64,000 bases of DNA from DASUPK01 sp963795665 (GTDB lineage: Bacteria > Actinomycetota > Thermoleophilia > Solirubrobacterales > 70-9): NCBI GenBank assembly GCA_963795665.1, contig CAWCIP010000027.1, forward strand, positions 228,248-292,247, written 5' to 3'. Positions 53,279 through 62,409 of the stretch are shown here, piece after piece (the first letter of the stretch is position 1; each line of letters starts with the position of its first letter). The translations under genes were made by a program, and so were the position numbers. Under the pieces are notes generated by a model, which saw nothing but the letters and a program-made list of their open reading frames with translations, had not been told where the DNA came from and did not search any database.

Positions 53279-53658
53279 CTCTCGACCTCCACCTCGACCA
53301 AAGCGGCTAACGGGAGGGTACGAATCAGCACCGACAGCCACCCCCTGCACGGTCAAGCGGCTCGGTAAAGACCACTATCAACGCAAGATCGTCATGATTC
53401 CAGGGGCGCAGGTCCGTCGTGATACCGGTCGTCCCGCAGCAGGCCCCTCCCCGGGATTCGTCACCGGACGGGTCATACGGGACGAGCCGCCAAGCGACCC
53501 GCACTCGGGCTCGCAGTCGCCTGACTCGTGGCGCAAGACGGTCGGCCAACGGAAACGATTCGGTCCCGAACAGACCAAGATTGGCCAACGCCTACAGTTG
53601 ATCGGCGAGAGCCGGTAGCGTCGAGGACCCGTGGAAGGGACCAAGGACGGTGGGTTCG

Positions 53659-53943
53659 ATGACGTTGAAGTCTCACGATGATTACCCCAAGAACGCCGCT
53701 GGCCAGCGCTACGGCTCAGAGTTAGAGGCGGCCACTCCATACGACGCCCCCGATCTGATCCTGGCGTGTGGCAACGATGGCGAGGAGGGCTATGTGCTTA
53801 AGTCGGAGCTTCGCGGATCAGAGCCCAGGTCGCCCGGCGAAGCAATCGCGATGACCGAAGCCGTCATCACGAGTGGACCAAGGTTGCTGTCGCTGTTCGC
53901 CGCCGATGGAAAGACGCGGGTCGGCTCTATCACTGTCTACTAG
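53659..53943 (+). CDS. Hypothetical small protein, 94 aa
   Basis: ATG 53659 (MTLKSHDDYPKNAAGQRYGS), or GTG 53650. It reads as a compact folded domain: APDLILACGNDGEEGYVLKS, then RSPGEAIAMTEAVITSGPR, ending in a beta strand. No known function. It is the first gene beyond the upstream end of the recombinase cluster and next to an IS110 remnant. Confidence 0.55.
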   Translation: MTLKSHDDYPKNAAGQRYGSELEAATPYDAPDLILACGNDGEEGYVLKSELRGSEPRSPGEAIAMTEAVITSGPRLLSLFAADGKTRVGSITVY

Positions 53944-54039
53944 GCCCGGATGCACGGTGGGTGATGGGGTGATCGGCGGGTCGTAGCGCGGAATGCCCTT
54001 GCGGGCAGGACTTCTCTAGATATCCCACGCCTCTAACTG

Positions 54040-54605
54040 TCAAGCCGCCGCGACGGCCGAGGTTGGCCAGGCGACCTGTTCGTCGTACTTCATGTGGTGC
54101 CGTAGGCACTCGACCAGGATGCCGACGAGTCGGTTTCCGAGGGCTCTGAGGGCCTGGCGGTGGGTGTTGCCCCGAGCCCGGTGCGCGTCGTAGTAGGCGC
54201 GGGCACCGGGCGACGTAGTGAGCGCGCAGAACCCCTGTTGATGTAGCGCATCGCCCAGGCGTCGGTTGCGGGAGTACCCGAGCGAGCACGACCCGGCTGT
54301 TCCCGAATGTCCTGGTCACTGGTGCCATCCCGGAGTAGTTCTTCCTGGCTTGGGAATCACCGTAACGCTTTGGGTCGTCGCCGAACTCGGCAAGCACCCG
54401 GGCGCCGAGGATCTCGCCGAGCCCGGGCTGGCTCAGATAGATCTCAACGTCCGGGTGCCGGCCAAAACCCGCAGCGACCTGCTCGGCCAGCACCTCGACC
54501 TGCCGAGACAACTCCGTGACCACCGCGACCAATGCGGACGTGCTGGCCGCGTAGGCGGGCACCACCCCGGGCCATCGTGGCGGGTGCATCACACTGGACA
54601 TGTTC
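54040..54605 (-). pseudogene. IS110-family transposase C-terminal remnant
   Basis: From about 54605 on the minus strand: ALVAVVTELSRQVEVLAEQV, then PGLGEILGARVLAEFGDDPK and NYSGMAPVTRTFGNSRVVLA, the transposase-20 domain of IS110 elements; after a frame shift near 54290 the tail continues (RALGNRLVGILVECLRHHMK) to a stop at 54040. The N-terminal DEDD half is missing. A dead fragment. Confidence 0.8.
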
Positions 54606-54677
54606 TCTACCTCGACATTGCGAATAGCTGGGCCCGGTAGTCGACTTTGTCGGAAGGCCGCCGACGACTGCAGCCCA

Positions 54678-55232
54678 CTAGCCGGGCACGTTGAGGTCAA
54701 GGTCGGACCTATGGCCGTCGGCAAAGTTGAGGGTGACGGCGATGCCTTCCTGAGGGTTCGTCGTCCCGACGCCGATCACTCCGTCACCGGCGGCAACGAT
54801 AGTTCCGCGGTTGATCGTGGCGGTTGCGCTGTCCGGAACGAGGATGACTGCTTGTGCTTGCTCGGGGTTAACCTGGTTCATGATGCCGATGCCCTTGCTG
54901 GCGGCTTCGACGCCCAGTGCGCACGCACTGCCGCCGGTGTGACCCCACGGGGGGCTGTAATCGGCGATCAAGCAAATCGTGCCGGGTGCGTTGAATGCGA
55001 CGTACACGTCCGTGCCTGGCCAGCTGCCGATCTTGCGGAGGTCGGTGACGTCGAGTTCGATCGTTAGATTGTCGGGAGCCTGGTCACGGGGTTGCTCGGG
55101 GTGGGCAAACGCACCGAATGATTCCTGCGGATCGAACGGCATCATCATCGCGGTGCCATCAACAGCGCCGCCGGAGCATCCCGCGATGACGCAGGTCGCG
55201 ATCAGCAGTGCAAACGCTCTGGGGCGCATCAC
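54678..55232 (-). CDS. Putative lipoprotein downstream of an ECF sigma factor
   Basis: About 184 residues from ATG 55232 (or 55229). Signal peptide with lipobox ATCVIAGC (Cys 19), then a soluble domain (PDNLTIELDVTDLRKIGSWP, GGSACALGVEAASKGIGIMN, QEGIAVTLNFADG). No known family. Third gene of a sigma/anti-sigma/lipoprotein run on the minus strand. Confidence 0.7.
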   Translation of the reverse strand: MMRPRAFALLIATCVIAGCSGGAVDGTAMMMPFDPQESFGAFAHPEQPRDQAPDNLTIELDVTDLRKIGSWPGTDVYVAFNAPGTICLIADYSPPWGHTGGSACALGVEAASKGIGIMNQVNPEQAQAVILVPDSATATINRGTIVAAGDGVIGVGTTNPQEGIAVTLNFADGHRSDLDLNVPG

Positions 55233-55304
55233 TTCCTCATCGGCCTACCCCCACCATTTGAACGTCCAAGGCCAAGACCATAACTCTCTCACCCGGCGCC
55301 GCGA

Positions 55305-55994
55305 TCAGCCGGTGAATTGCGGCAGGCCGAGCTGGGCGCATGTCTGTTCTGTGCCTGGGAATACGACCGTTTCGTCGGTCGTATTGTCGCTGACTTGAGC
55401 GGGAAGTACGCAGGCAACTAGGTCGGGCACTACCTGACCTGGTCCAGCAGGTTGGTCCCGGATGTAGGGGGGCGTGGCAAACAGGGTGCCCTCTTCCCAG
55501 TTCTGCTGGCATATCCCTATCGCGTCGGGACCACTGATAGGGCCACCGTTCTGCGAGATGCCAAGGTAGTTGCGTTCAGTGTTGAGGTCCGCGGTGGTGT
55601 AGCAACGGGCGAACCCGGTGTCTAGTTGACTGCCTTCATCCGGCGCTGGTGGCTCCCCGGCGGGGATTGGTGCGCTGATTGCCGGGGGTGTCGGCGACGA
55701 CGAGCTGGGCGGCGAAGTCTGCGGTGCGGACACGCTCACCGGTGCGCTGCTGGCCTGGCTTGGTGGTGGCGAGACGGGTTGGATCTGGTTGGGCTGGGTC
55801 GGCGACCGCAGGAACGAGGTGGTTATCACGATCGCGGCGACAGCGGCCACTGCGGCCAGGCTCGCCAGCGCGGTGTTGCGGAACCGGTGGTTACCGTTCA
55901 TTCGTGCTCGAACCGTAGCGGCGACCTCCGCCTCCGTCGGGCTGTCGGATTCGAGGTTGCGCATGGCGTCGCGGAGCTCGTCGTCAGTGATCAT
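55305..55994 (-). CDS. Membrane protein next to an ECF sigma factor, probable anti-sigma factor
   Basis: 229 residues. A 35-residue cytoplasmic N-terminus, one membrane helix (TALASLAAVAAVAAIVITTS), a Pro/Ser linker and an outer domain with four Cys (ARCYTTADLNTERNYLGISQ, VACVLPAQVSD). It overlaps the sigma gene by 11 bp, which fits a membrane-bound anti-sigma factor that holds the sigma factor until an outside signal arrives. No zinc anti-sigma motif is seen, so the assignment rests on position and topology. Confidence 0.7.
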   Translation of the reverse strand: MITDDELRDAMRNLESDSPTEAEVAATVRARMNGNHRFRNTALASLAAVAAVAAIVITTSFLRSPTQPNQIQPVSPPPSQASSAPVSVSAPQTSPPSSSSPTPPAISAPIPAGEPPAPDEGSQLDTGFARCYTTADLNTERNYLGISQNGGPISGPDAIGICQQNWEEGTLFATPPYIRDQPAGPGQVVPDLVACVLPAQVSDNTTDETVVFPGTEQTCAQLGLPQFTG

Positions 55995-56508
55995 CGAGGT
56001 TCGTCCTCACGTCGTGGACAGTGGTTTTGGTTCGCAGGGTGGCCAGTCCTCGCGAGATAGCGGATCGGACGGACCCGGCCTTCATATCCAGCTCCTGAGC
56101 GATTTCGTCGTCGGACAGTCCGATGTAGAACCGGTAAACCAGCGCTGCCCGCTGTCGGGCAGGTAACTCCCGCAGCAGCCCGTCGAGGAATCCCCGCTGG
56201 TGGATGCCGTTGGTGTTGTCCGAAACACTGGGGAGCTGGTGATCTTCCGGCGGTTGGTGCGCCCACCGGATGAATCGGTGGCGGCGCGTCAGGTCAATGT
56301 GCCGGTTGGTCAGCATGCGACGGACATAGGCGGCAGGTAGGTCCAGCTGGCCGATCTTGTCCCACCGCTTCGACGCAGCCACAAGGGTGTCGGCGACCAG
56401 GTCGTGTGCGTCCTGCCGGTCACCGGACAGCACGCGCGCGTACCGGGTGAGGGCCCCGAGTTGGGAGTCCAAGAACTCATCAAACGTCAACGGTCCACCC
56501 AGGACCAA
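55984..56508 (-). CDS. SigE-type ECF sigma factor
   Basis: 174 residues. Region 2: GALTRYARVLSGDRQDAHDL, DLPAAYVRRMLTNRHIDLTR. Region 4: LRELPARQRAALVYRFYIGL followed by SDDEIAQELDMKAGSVRSAI. A complete ECF sigma factor of the SigE family common in actinobacteria. Transcribed with the anti-sigma-like gene. The target regulon is unknown. Confidence 0.88.
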   Translation of the reverse strand: MVLGGPLTFDEFLDSQLGALTRYARVLSGDRQDAHDLVADTLVAASKRWDKIGQLDLPAAYVRRMLTNRHIDLTRRHRFIRWAHQPPEDHQLPSVSDNTNGIHQRGFLDGLLRELPARQRAALVYRFYIGLSDDEIAQELDMKAGSVRSAISRGLATLRTKTTVHDVRTNLDDH

Positions 56509-56599
56509 CGCAAGTCTTCAGCCTCATACCGCCTCAACGAACGACGTCCCACCGCTGTTGCATCTGTCTGAAGAGTGCCGGGGGCGCGCACGTTCGACG

Positions 56600-57692
56600 A
56601 TCCGCATGAGGGACGGACTCAGCCATTCGACTGGTTCGTCGACCTCGCGAGGTCGGGGTCGATCCAATGCACGACACCCCTTCAGATGGTGACGCGCACA
56701 CGTCGACAGCTTCCCCCGTGCAACAGTCCACGACATCGAAATGACCCCTACGGAAGAACAGGAACATGTCGCAGCCGGCGGCAATGGTGGCGGGCACCAG
56801 GTCGCATCGTTTCATCGCCTGGGTCAGGCCGATCATCTGGGAGGCGTCGGTGAGGATCAGGCCGTTGAAGCCCAGTTCGCTGCGGAGCAGGTCCTGCAGG
56901 AGCTCCGGTGACAGGGTCGCCGGCAGGATTTCTCGTCGGTCGTGCCGGGGCGGTATTTGCGGCTCAGCTCCGGCGCGCCGATGTGGCCGACCATCACCGA
57001 ATGCACGCCGTGGTCGATCAGTTCGCGGTACACCCGGCCGTAGGTGGCGTCCCACTCGTCGGCCGGCAGCGTGTTGTAGGAGGTGACCACGTGCTGGTCC
57101 CGCTCGTCGATGCCGTCACCGGGGAAGTGCTTCATGGCGCACACCATGTTGTGCGCGGTGATGCCGTCGAAGTACTCCTTCGCACGCTCGATCACGACGT
57201 CCGGGGTGTTGCCGAACGGCCGGGTGGACACGACGGTGTTCCGCCAGTTGTAGTGGATGTCGACGATCGGCGCGAACGCCCAGTTGCAGCCGATGGCCTG
57301 GCATTCGGCGCCTGCGACGTCGCCCATGGCTCGGGCGATCGACTTGTCGGGTGCGATCCGGCCTGCAGGTGGGTGCAAACGAAGGTGCCGTTGTTGCTGC
57401 TGCCGAAACCGCCCATCTCGGGGTTGGACGCGATCAGCAGCGGCACCTTCGAGCGCGACTGGGCGTACCTGGCGTGTTCCTGTATCTCCGCGGCGTCGCC
57501 GGGCCGGTAGCGCATCCCGCCGACGTGGTAGTTTTCGAGAATGTCGTCCAGGTAGTCAGGGGCGTAGGAGTTGTTGTGGTTGATGAACAGCTGGCCGATC
57601 TTCTCCTCCACCGTCAGCGACGCGATGGTGCCGTGCACCCAGGCGATGGCGTCCTGATCCAGGTGGAAGGGCTTGGCGGACAGATCGACCAC
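56600..57692 (-). pseudogene. Glycoside hydrolase family 3 gene, frameshifted and truncated
   Basis: Starts ATG 57692 (MVDLSAKPFHLDQDAIAWVH); read in three frames: LTVEEKIGQLFINHNNSYAP to GTFVCTHLQAG (to about 57360), ARAMGDVAGAECQAIGCNWA and CAMKHFPGDGIDERDQHVVT (57360-56945), then LGFNGLILTDASQMIGLTQA and LVPATIAAGCDMFLFFR (to about 56750). The TDAS motif holds the nucleophile Asp. After about residue 310 the homology stops, so the second half of the enzyme is missing. The Gly-Asp-Gly form of the KHFPG motif fits the beta-N-acetylglucosaminidase-like branch. Confidence 0.8.
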
Positions 57693-57826
57693 GGTAGGGC
57701 TCCTCGACGGCGTTGGCTGAGTCCGCCGGATCAGGTGAGCTCCGCGGCGTGATGCTCAGCATGGGGCGGATGGTCGGGCAGTGGCAATCGGTTGCCACAT
57801 GTTGCCCGGTGGCCCTGAGATACCGA

Positions 57827-57922
57827 CTCCGCTGATCAACTCGCTCTGATGCCCACTCCGCTGATCAACTCGCTACTTTCGCGCCCGATTTGACCGATCC
57901 GGCGTCGAGTTGATCAGCGGAG
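57827..57922. repeat. 17-bp repeat: two direct copies and one inverted
   Basis: CTCCGCTGATCAACTCG occurs at 57827-57843 and 57856-57872 (29-bp period) and as an exact reverse complement at 57906-57922, just upstream of the tRNA gene. It could form a hairpin or be a multi-site operator. Confidence 0.75.
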
Positions 57923-57974
57923 GCCCTGGCAGCTGGGGTCGGCTTCGGCAACCGCGGCCGGTAAGGTCTTCGGC

Positions 57975-58049
57975 GGGGCGGTAGCTCAGCCGGTCAGAGC
58001 AACGGACTCATAATCCGTCAGGTCGTGGGTTCGAACCCCACTCGCCCCA
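57975..58049 (+). tRNA. tRNA with CAT anticodon (tRNA-Met type)
   Basis: 75-nt cloverleaf: acceptor GGGGCGG paired to TCGCCCC with discriminator A, D-arm GCTC-AGCCGGTCA-GAGC, anticodon stem ACGGA-CTCATAA-TCCGT (anticodon 58009-58011), T-arm GTGGG-TTCGAAC-CCCAC. The CCA end is not encoded. The sequence fits elongator tRNA-Met; tRNA-Ile2 (lysidine-modified CAT) is less likely. Confidence 0.92.
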
Positions 58050-58206
58050 CGAAAAGCGTTGCGGACCGGATGTCTGCTGCTCCCAGTTCGTCGACTCATT
58101 CTGGAGCGACTCTCCATAAAGATCCTCGTGCGGACCATGCTCAGTGTCCGTGCCAGGCGGTAGGGGCATGACTGAGCCGGTCCAGGCGCGCCCAAGCCGG
58201 CCGATT

Positions 58207-58600
58207 AGATCTCCCTGTACGTGCGGACCTGGGGCGGCGTTCTGCGGCAGTTGGCGCTGCTGGCCGGTGACATCGCCGAAGCCGAGAACGTGATCCAGGA
58301 GGCCTTTCGAACGTGCGTGGCTGTGTGGTCGACGCTGCGGATACCGGGTCGCCGGTGGCGGCGGGTGCGGAACTCGTCGGGCACCTGAGAGCGCCGCGGA
58401 CCGGGACCTCCCGCGCCGGTATGGGCGCTGATGATGTCGCATTGATGACGGCGCCACAGGCGTGCCGCTGGCGCAGCGGGTCGCAGTTGTGTGATATCAC
58501 CTGGCCGCCCTTCCGGAGGCTCAGGTCGCGGCGGAGACCGGTTCGAGCGGGGCGGTCAAGCAGCGCCCTGTTTTGGGGCCGGGGGCCCTGTCGAGATCAC
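58207..58600 (+). pseudogene. Remnant of an ECF sigma factor gene
   Basis: Plus-strand pieces: VLRQLALLAGDIAEAENVIQ and EAFRTCVAVWSTLR (region 2), then after stops and shifts VPLAQRVAVV and LAALPEAQVAAETGSSGAVK (region 4). The order and spacing match a small ECF sigma factor, but the frame is interrupted at least three times. It follows the tRNA by about 160 bp. Confidence 0.5.
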
Positions 58601-58616
58601 TATTAGGGGCGAGGCG

Positions 58617-59301
58617 TTCCGCCCGTCCGTTCGGCGCCGGACCTGAGGGTGCATTGACCCTGACCGATGCCAGCAGCAGGGCGAGTTCCTGGTCGATGTA
58701 CTGATTCAGGGTGAGCCAGCCGCTCAGGTTCCAGTGCTTGAGTGCCCAGCCGTGGGCGGTGAGGAGCATGTTGTGGGCGACCAGCCGGGCGTCGATGTCC
58801 AGGAACACGCCTGCGGCGACGCCGTCCCGATAGACCTCCCGGAGGGGTTCGGCGGTTTCGACCTCGAGCGCCATGATCTGCGAGAGTCCTTCGGCGGAAG
58901 CGTTTTGCTCTCGCGGTAGGTCAGGTTCACTGCTGCGCGCTTGGCGTCGACGACCAGGCAGCAGGCCCGGAACGCGGTCTTCAGGCGTTCGACGGGATCC
59001 TCGCCGGCCAGCGGCGAGGGCCTTGGGGATCTCGTCGCGGAAGTCCTCCAGGATGTCGACGACCACGCCGCGGAGCAGGTCTTCCTTGTTCCCGAAGTAC
59101 TGGTAGATCAGGCCCGACGCTGACCCGGGCCTCATCCGCGACAGACTGCATGGACATGGCGTGAAAGCCGGACTGCTGCATGCAGATGTCGTTGCGGCGG
59201 CAAGGATCTGCCGACGCCTGCGGCGGACGCGCGCGTCCACCCGGGCCACCCGGTTCGCCTGCTTGATATCCAGTGCTCGCCGTCTCGGTCACTGTCGCCA
59301 C
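58617..59301 (-). pseudogene. TetR-family regulator of the cyclohexanecarboxylate operon, frameshifted
   Basis: Segments in order on the minus strand: RRRRQILAAA, NDICMQQSGFHAMSMQSVAD and EARVSVG (helix-turn-helix), GLIYQYFGNKEDLLRGVVVD and ILEDFRDEIPKAL (recognition helix), then LTYRESKTLPPKDS, LVAHNMLLTAHGWALKHWNL and YIDQELALLLASV. At least four single-base shifts. Divergent from badI, so it is probably the TetR-type repressor responding to a CoA ester. Conserved motifs on both sides of each shift argue for sequence errors. Confidence 0.7.
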
Positions 59302-59449
59302 CCCCGTGCGCCCGCAGCCGGAATGAATCTCGGTTCATAGTAGCCGCCCTGCCAGGCCGAACACGCTCAGGGCAGATGGCAGGCGGCGGAAGAAAGTTCG
59401 GCGATGGCCTTGACGGCAGCTCGAGCCACTCCCTACTGCTCGAACTATC

Positions 59450-59465
59450 GAATGAAGGATCATTC
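59450..59465. promoter_or_regulatory. TetR-type operator in front of badI
   Basis: GAATGA-AGGA-TCATTC is a perfect 6-bp inverted repeat between the divergent regulator and badI genes, 44 bp before the badI start. The form resembles sites of TetR-family regulators of acyl-CoA catabolism. Confidence 0.65.
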
Positions 59466-59508
59466 AAAAACAGGCTTGCCAGGCACAACGGAGTGGAAGG
59501 ACACGAGC

Positions 59509-60311
59509 ATGTCGCAGACGTTCGAGGACATCCGGTACGAGATCGACGGACCGGTCGGGGTGATCACGATCAACCGGCCGCACCGGTACAACGCCTTCCG
59601 CGGTCGCACGGTGGAGGAGCTGATCAAGGCCTTCCGGCTGGCGTGGGCGGACAAGGTCCGTGCAGGTGGTGATCCTGACCGGTGAGGGGGAGAAGGCGTT
59701 CTGCACCGGCGGTGACGTCAAGCAGCGGGCGGAGACCGGGGACTACGGGCCCACCGAGAGCGGCATGTTCGAGATCGGGAACCTGCACAAGCTGATCCGG
59801 GACATCCCCAAGCCGGTGATCGCCGCCGTCAACGGCATCGCCGTCGGCGGCGGGCACGTCCTGCACGTGCTGTGTGACCTGACCATCGCCTCCGAGACCG
59901 CCCGGTTCGGGCAGGCCGGCCCGAAGGTCGGTTCGTTCGACGCCGGGTTCGGTTCCGCCTACCTGGCCAGGGTCGTCGGGGAGAAGCGGGCCCGGGAGAT
60001 CTGGTACCTGTGCCGGCTGTACGACGCGGCAGACCGCCGAGCGCTGGGGTCTGGTCAACGCGGTCGTGCCGGCCGACCGGCTGCTGGACGAGGCGAAGAG
60101 CTGGGCGCAGGAGATCGCCGAGAAGAGCCCCACCGCCCTGCGGTTCCTCAAGCAGTCGTTCAACGCCGACACCGATCACCAGGCCGGCCTGAGCAACCTG
60201 GCGATGTCCGCGCTGGACCTGTTCACCGCCTCCCCGGAGGGCCTGGAGGGCGCCGCGGCCTTCGCCGAGAAGCGCCCGGCCGACTTCGTCCAGCACGTCA
60301 ACTGGCACTGA
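59509..60311 (+). pseudogene. badI: BadI-like 2-ketocyclohexanecarboxyl-CoA hydrolase, two frameshifts
   Basis: ATG 59509 (MSQTFEDIRYEIDGPVGVIT), then a shift near 59655 (to VVILTGEGEKAFCTGGDVKQ) and another near 60035 (to ERWGLVNAVVPADRLLDEAK). Crotonase-fold motifs GIAVGGGHVLHVLCDLTIAS and FGQAGPKVGSFDAGFGSAYL resemble MenB and BadI; the N-terminus INRPHRYNAFRG and tail SFNADTDHQAGLSNLAM fit BadI, which opens the ring of 2-ketocyclohexanecarboxyl-CoA to pimelyl-CoA. The three neighbours fit the same pathway. Probably functional in the organism if the shifts are sequence errors. Confidence 0.78.
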
Positions 60312-60347
60312 TCAGCGACCAACGACAACCGAGAGACGAGAAGACAA

Positions 60348-61495
60348 TGGAGTTTTCGCTCACCGCCGAGCAGCAGACCCTGGTGGATTCGGCCCGCCAG
60401 TACGCCCGGGATGCGCTGGCCCCCGGGTACCAGGAGCGGGAGAAGGCCGGACGGATCGAAGAGGAGGTCCGGCTGGAGATGGGGGCGAAGGGTTTCATCG
60501 CCCCCGAGATCTCCAAGGAACTCGGCGGGCAGGGAGTGTCCCGGCTGACCTCCGGCATGTTGCTGGAGCAGATCTCCACCGGCGACTTCAACGTCGGGTA
60601 CCTGCAGGTGGTCGGTTCGCTGGTCGGCCAGATCCTCGCGCAGAACGCCCGGCCCGAGGTCGCCGCGCACTGGGTCCCGCAGATCACCAGCGGCGAGGGC
60701 ATCGTCGGGATCGGCCTGTCCGAACCGCACGCCGGCTCCGACGCGGGAAATCCCCGCCTGCGAGCCGATCAGGACGGTCCGAGCGACTGGGTCATCACCG
60801 GCGCCAAGTCCATGTCCCTGCTCGGCCCTGCCAACGGCGCGGTCGTCTTCGCCCGCACCAGCGACGAAGGGCGGGGTCGCGGCATCACCGCGTTCGTGGT
60901 CGACCTGAACCAGCCCGGTGTCACCAAGGAGCCCTACTCCGACATGGGCACCAAGGCCGTCGCCCGCGGCGCCGCGCACTTCGACCACGTCCGGGTGCCG
61001 GCCGAGAACGTGCTCGGCGAGGTCGGTAAGGGTTTCTCCCAGGTCATGCAGGGTTTCGACTTCAGTCGTGCGCTGATCGGCCTGCAGTGCGTGGGCACCG
61101 CGCAGCAGACCGTCGACGAGACCTGGGAGTACGTGTCCCAGCGGGAGGCCTTCGACCGGCCGATCAGCAAGAACCAAGGTGTCTCGTTCCCACTCGCCGA
61201 GTCCGAAACCCTCCTCACCGCAGCACGTTTACTGTGCTATCAGACGCTGTGGCTCAAGGACGCCGGGCTGCCGCACACCGCCGAGGCGGCGATGTGCAAG
61301 TGGTGGGCGCCGAAGACCTCCTATGACGTCATCAACACCTGCCTGCTGCTGCACGGCCAGTACGGGTACCGCACCGAGAAGCCCATCGAGCAGCGACTGC
61401 GGGATGTTCTCGGCCTGCAGATCGGTGACGGCACCGCGCAGATCATGAAGCTGATCATCTCCCGGCAAAAGCTGGGTCGGGCCCTCGCGCCCTGA
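60348..61495 (+). CDS. aliB: AliB-like cyclohexanecarboxyl-CoA dehydrogenase (acyl-CoA dehydrogenase family)
   Basis: 382 residues, intact. Acyl-CoA dehydrogenase domains in order: N-terminal helical (MEFSLTAEQQTLVDSARQYA), middle beta with FAD contact GIGLSEPHAGSDAGNPRLRA and WVITGAKSMSLLGPANGAVV, C-terminal helical (ALIGLQCVGTAQQTVDETWE, LLLHGQYGYRTEKPIEQRLR). It would oxidise cyclohexanecarboxyl-CoA to the cyclohexene derivative. Assignment to AliB rests on the badI/badH/aliA context. Confidence 0.82.
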
Positions 61496-61538
61496 CGCGA
61501 CCCCTCAATCCCTGGTAGGCGCATGCCGCGCCGCTGAT

Positions 61539-61573
61539 GCCCCCGGCCGGTCACGCCGACCGGACCGGGGGCC
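61539..61573 (+). terminator. Strong hairpin between aliB and badH
   Basis: GCCCCCGG-CCGGTC (61539-61552) pairs with GACCGG-A-CCGGGGGC (61558-61572) across a short ACGCC loop with one bulged A. It lies 44 bp after aliB with no T-run. Partial terminator or processing site between the two halves of the operon. Confidence 0.6.
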
Positions 61574-61649
61574 GCAACTCCACCACCAAGACAACCAACA
61601 CAGACAACCGATCAATCCGACATCGCAGTGCTGACAAAGGAGTCACCCC

Positions 61650-62395
61650 ATGGGCAAGCTTGATGACAAGGTCGCGATCATGACCGGCGCCGGCCGCGGC
61701 ATCGGCCGCGGCATCGCCGATAAACTGGCCGCCGAGGGCGCCAAGGTCGTGGTCACCGACATCGACCAGCAGTCCGCCGAGACCACAGCGAAGGAACTCG
61801 GCGGCGGCGCATCGGCCTGCGGGTCGACGTCACGAGCAAGGAATCGGTGACCGAGATGGTCGCCGCAGTCACCGAGAAGTTCGGCCGCATCGACGTTCTG
61901 GTCAACAACGCCGGATGGGACAAGGTCGGGCCGTTCGTGGACAGCGACGAGGCCGACTGGGACCGGGTGATCGCGATCAACCTCTACGGGGTGCTGAACA
62001 CCTCCAAGGCGGTGCTGCCGATCATGGCCGCCCAGGGCCACGGGCATGTGGTGAACCTCGGCTCCGACGCCGGCCGGGTCGGATCCTCCGGTGAGGCCGT
62101 GTACTCCGCGGCCAAGGGCGGGGTCATCGCCTTCAGCAAGGCGATCGCCCGGGAAATGGCCCGCCATCAGGTCAACATCAACTGCGTCTGCCCCGGTCCG
62201 ACCGACACCCCGCTTTTCGCCTCCATCGGCGGGGACAACCCGAAGCTGCGGGAGGCGTTGACCAAGGCGATCCCGTTCCGCCGGCTCGCGGACCCGTCCG
62301 ACCTCGCCAACGCCGTCGCGTTCTTCGCCTCCGATGAAGCCGCGTATATCACCGGCCAGACCGTCAGCGTCAGCGGCGGTCTCACGATGAGCTGA
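61650..62395 (+). pseudogene. badH: BadH-like 2-hydroxycyclohexanecarboxyl-CoA dehydrogenase (SDR), one frameshift
   Basis: ATG 61650 after AAAGGAGTC. Rossmann glycine motif TGAGRGIGRGIADKLAAEG, then one missing base near 61810-61820 (GGGA to RIGLRVDVTSK). Further: VLVNNAGWDKVGPFVDS, active-site EAVYSAAKGGVIAFSKAIAR (Tyr-x-x-x-Lys), INCVCPGPTDTPLFASIGGD. NNAGWDK and the SDAGRVGSSGEAVYSAAKGG block are characteristic of BadH. It oxidises the hydroxy-acyl-CoA to the keto form used by BadI. Confidence 0.8.
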
Positions 62396-62409
62396 GACGA
62401 GACAGCGAC

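Noticed and set aside
58029..58049. tRNA 3' end as attachment site with a second copy in the window
   Set aside because: I found no second copy of the T-arm and acceptor sequence elsewhere in the window.
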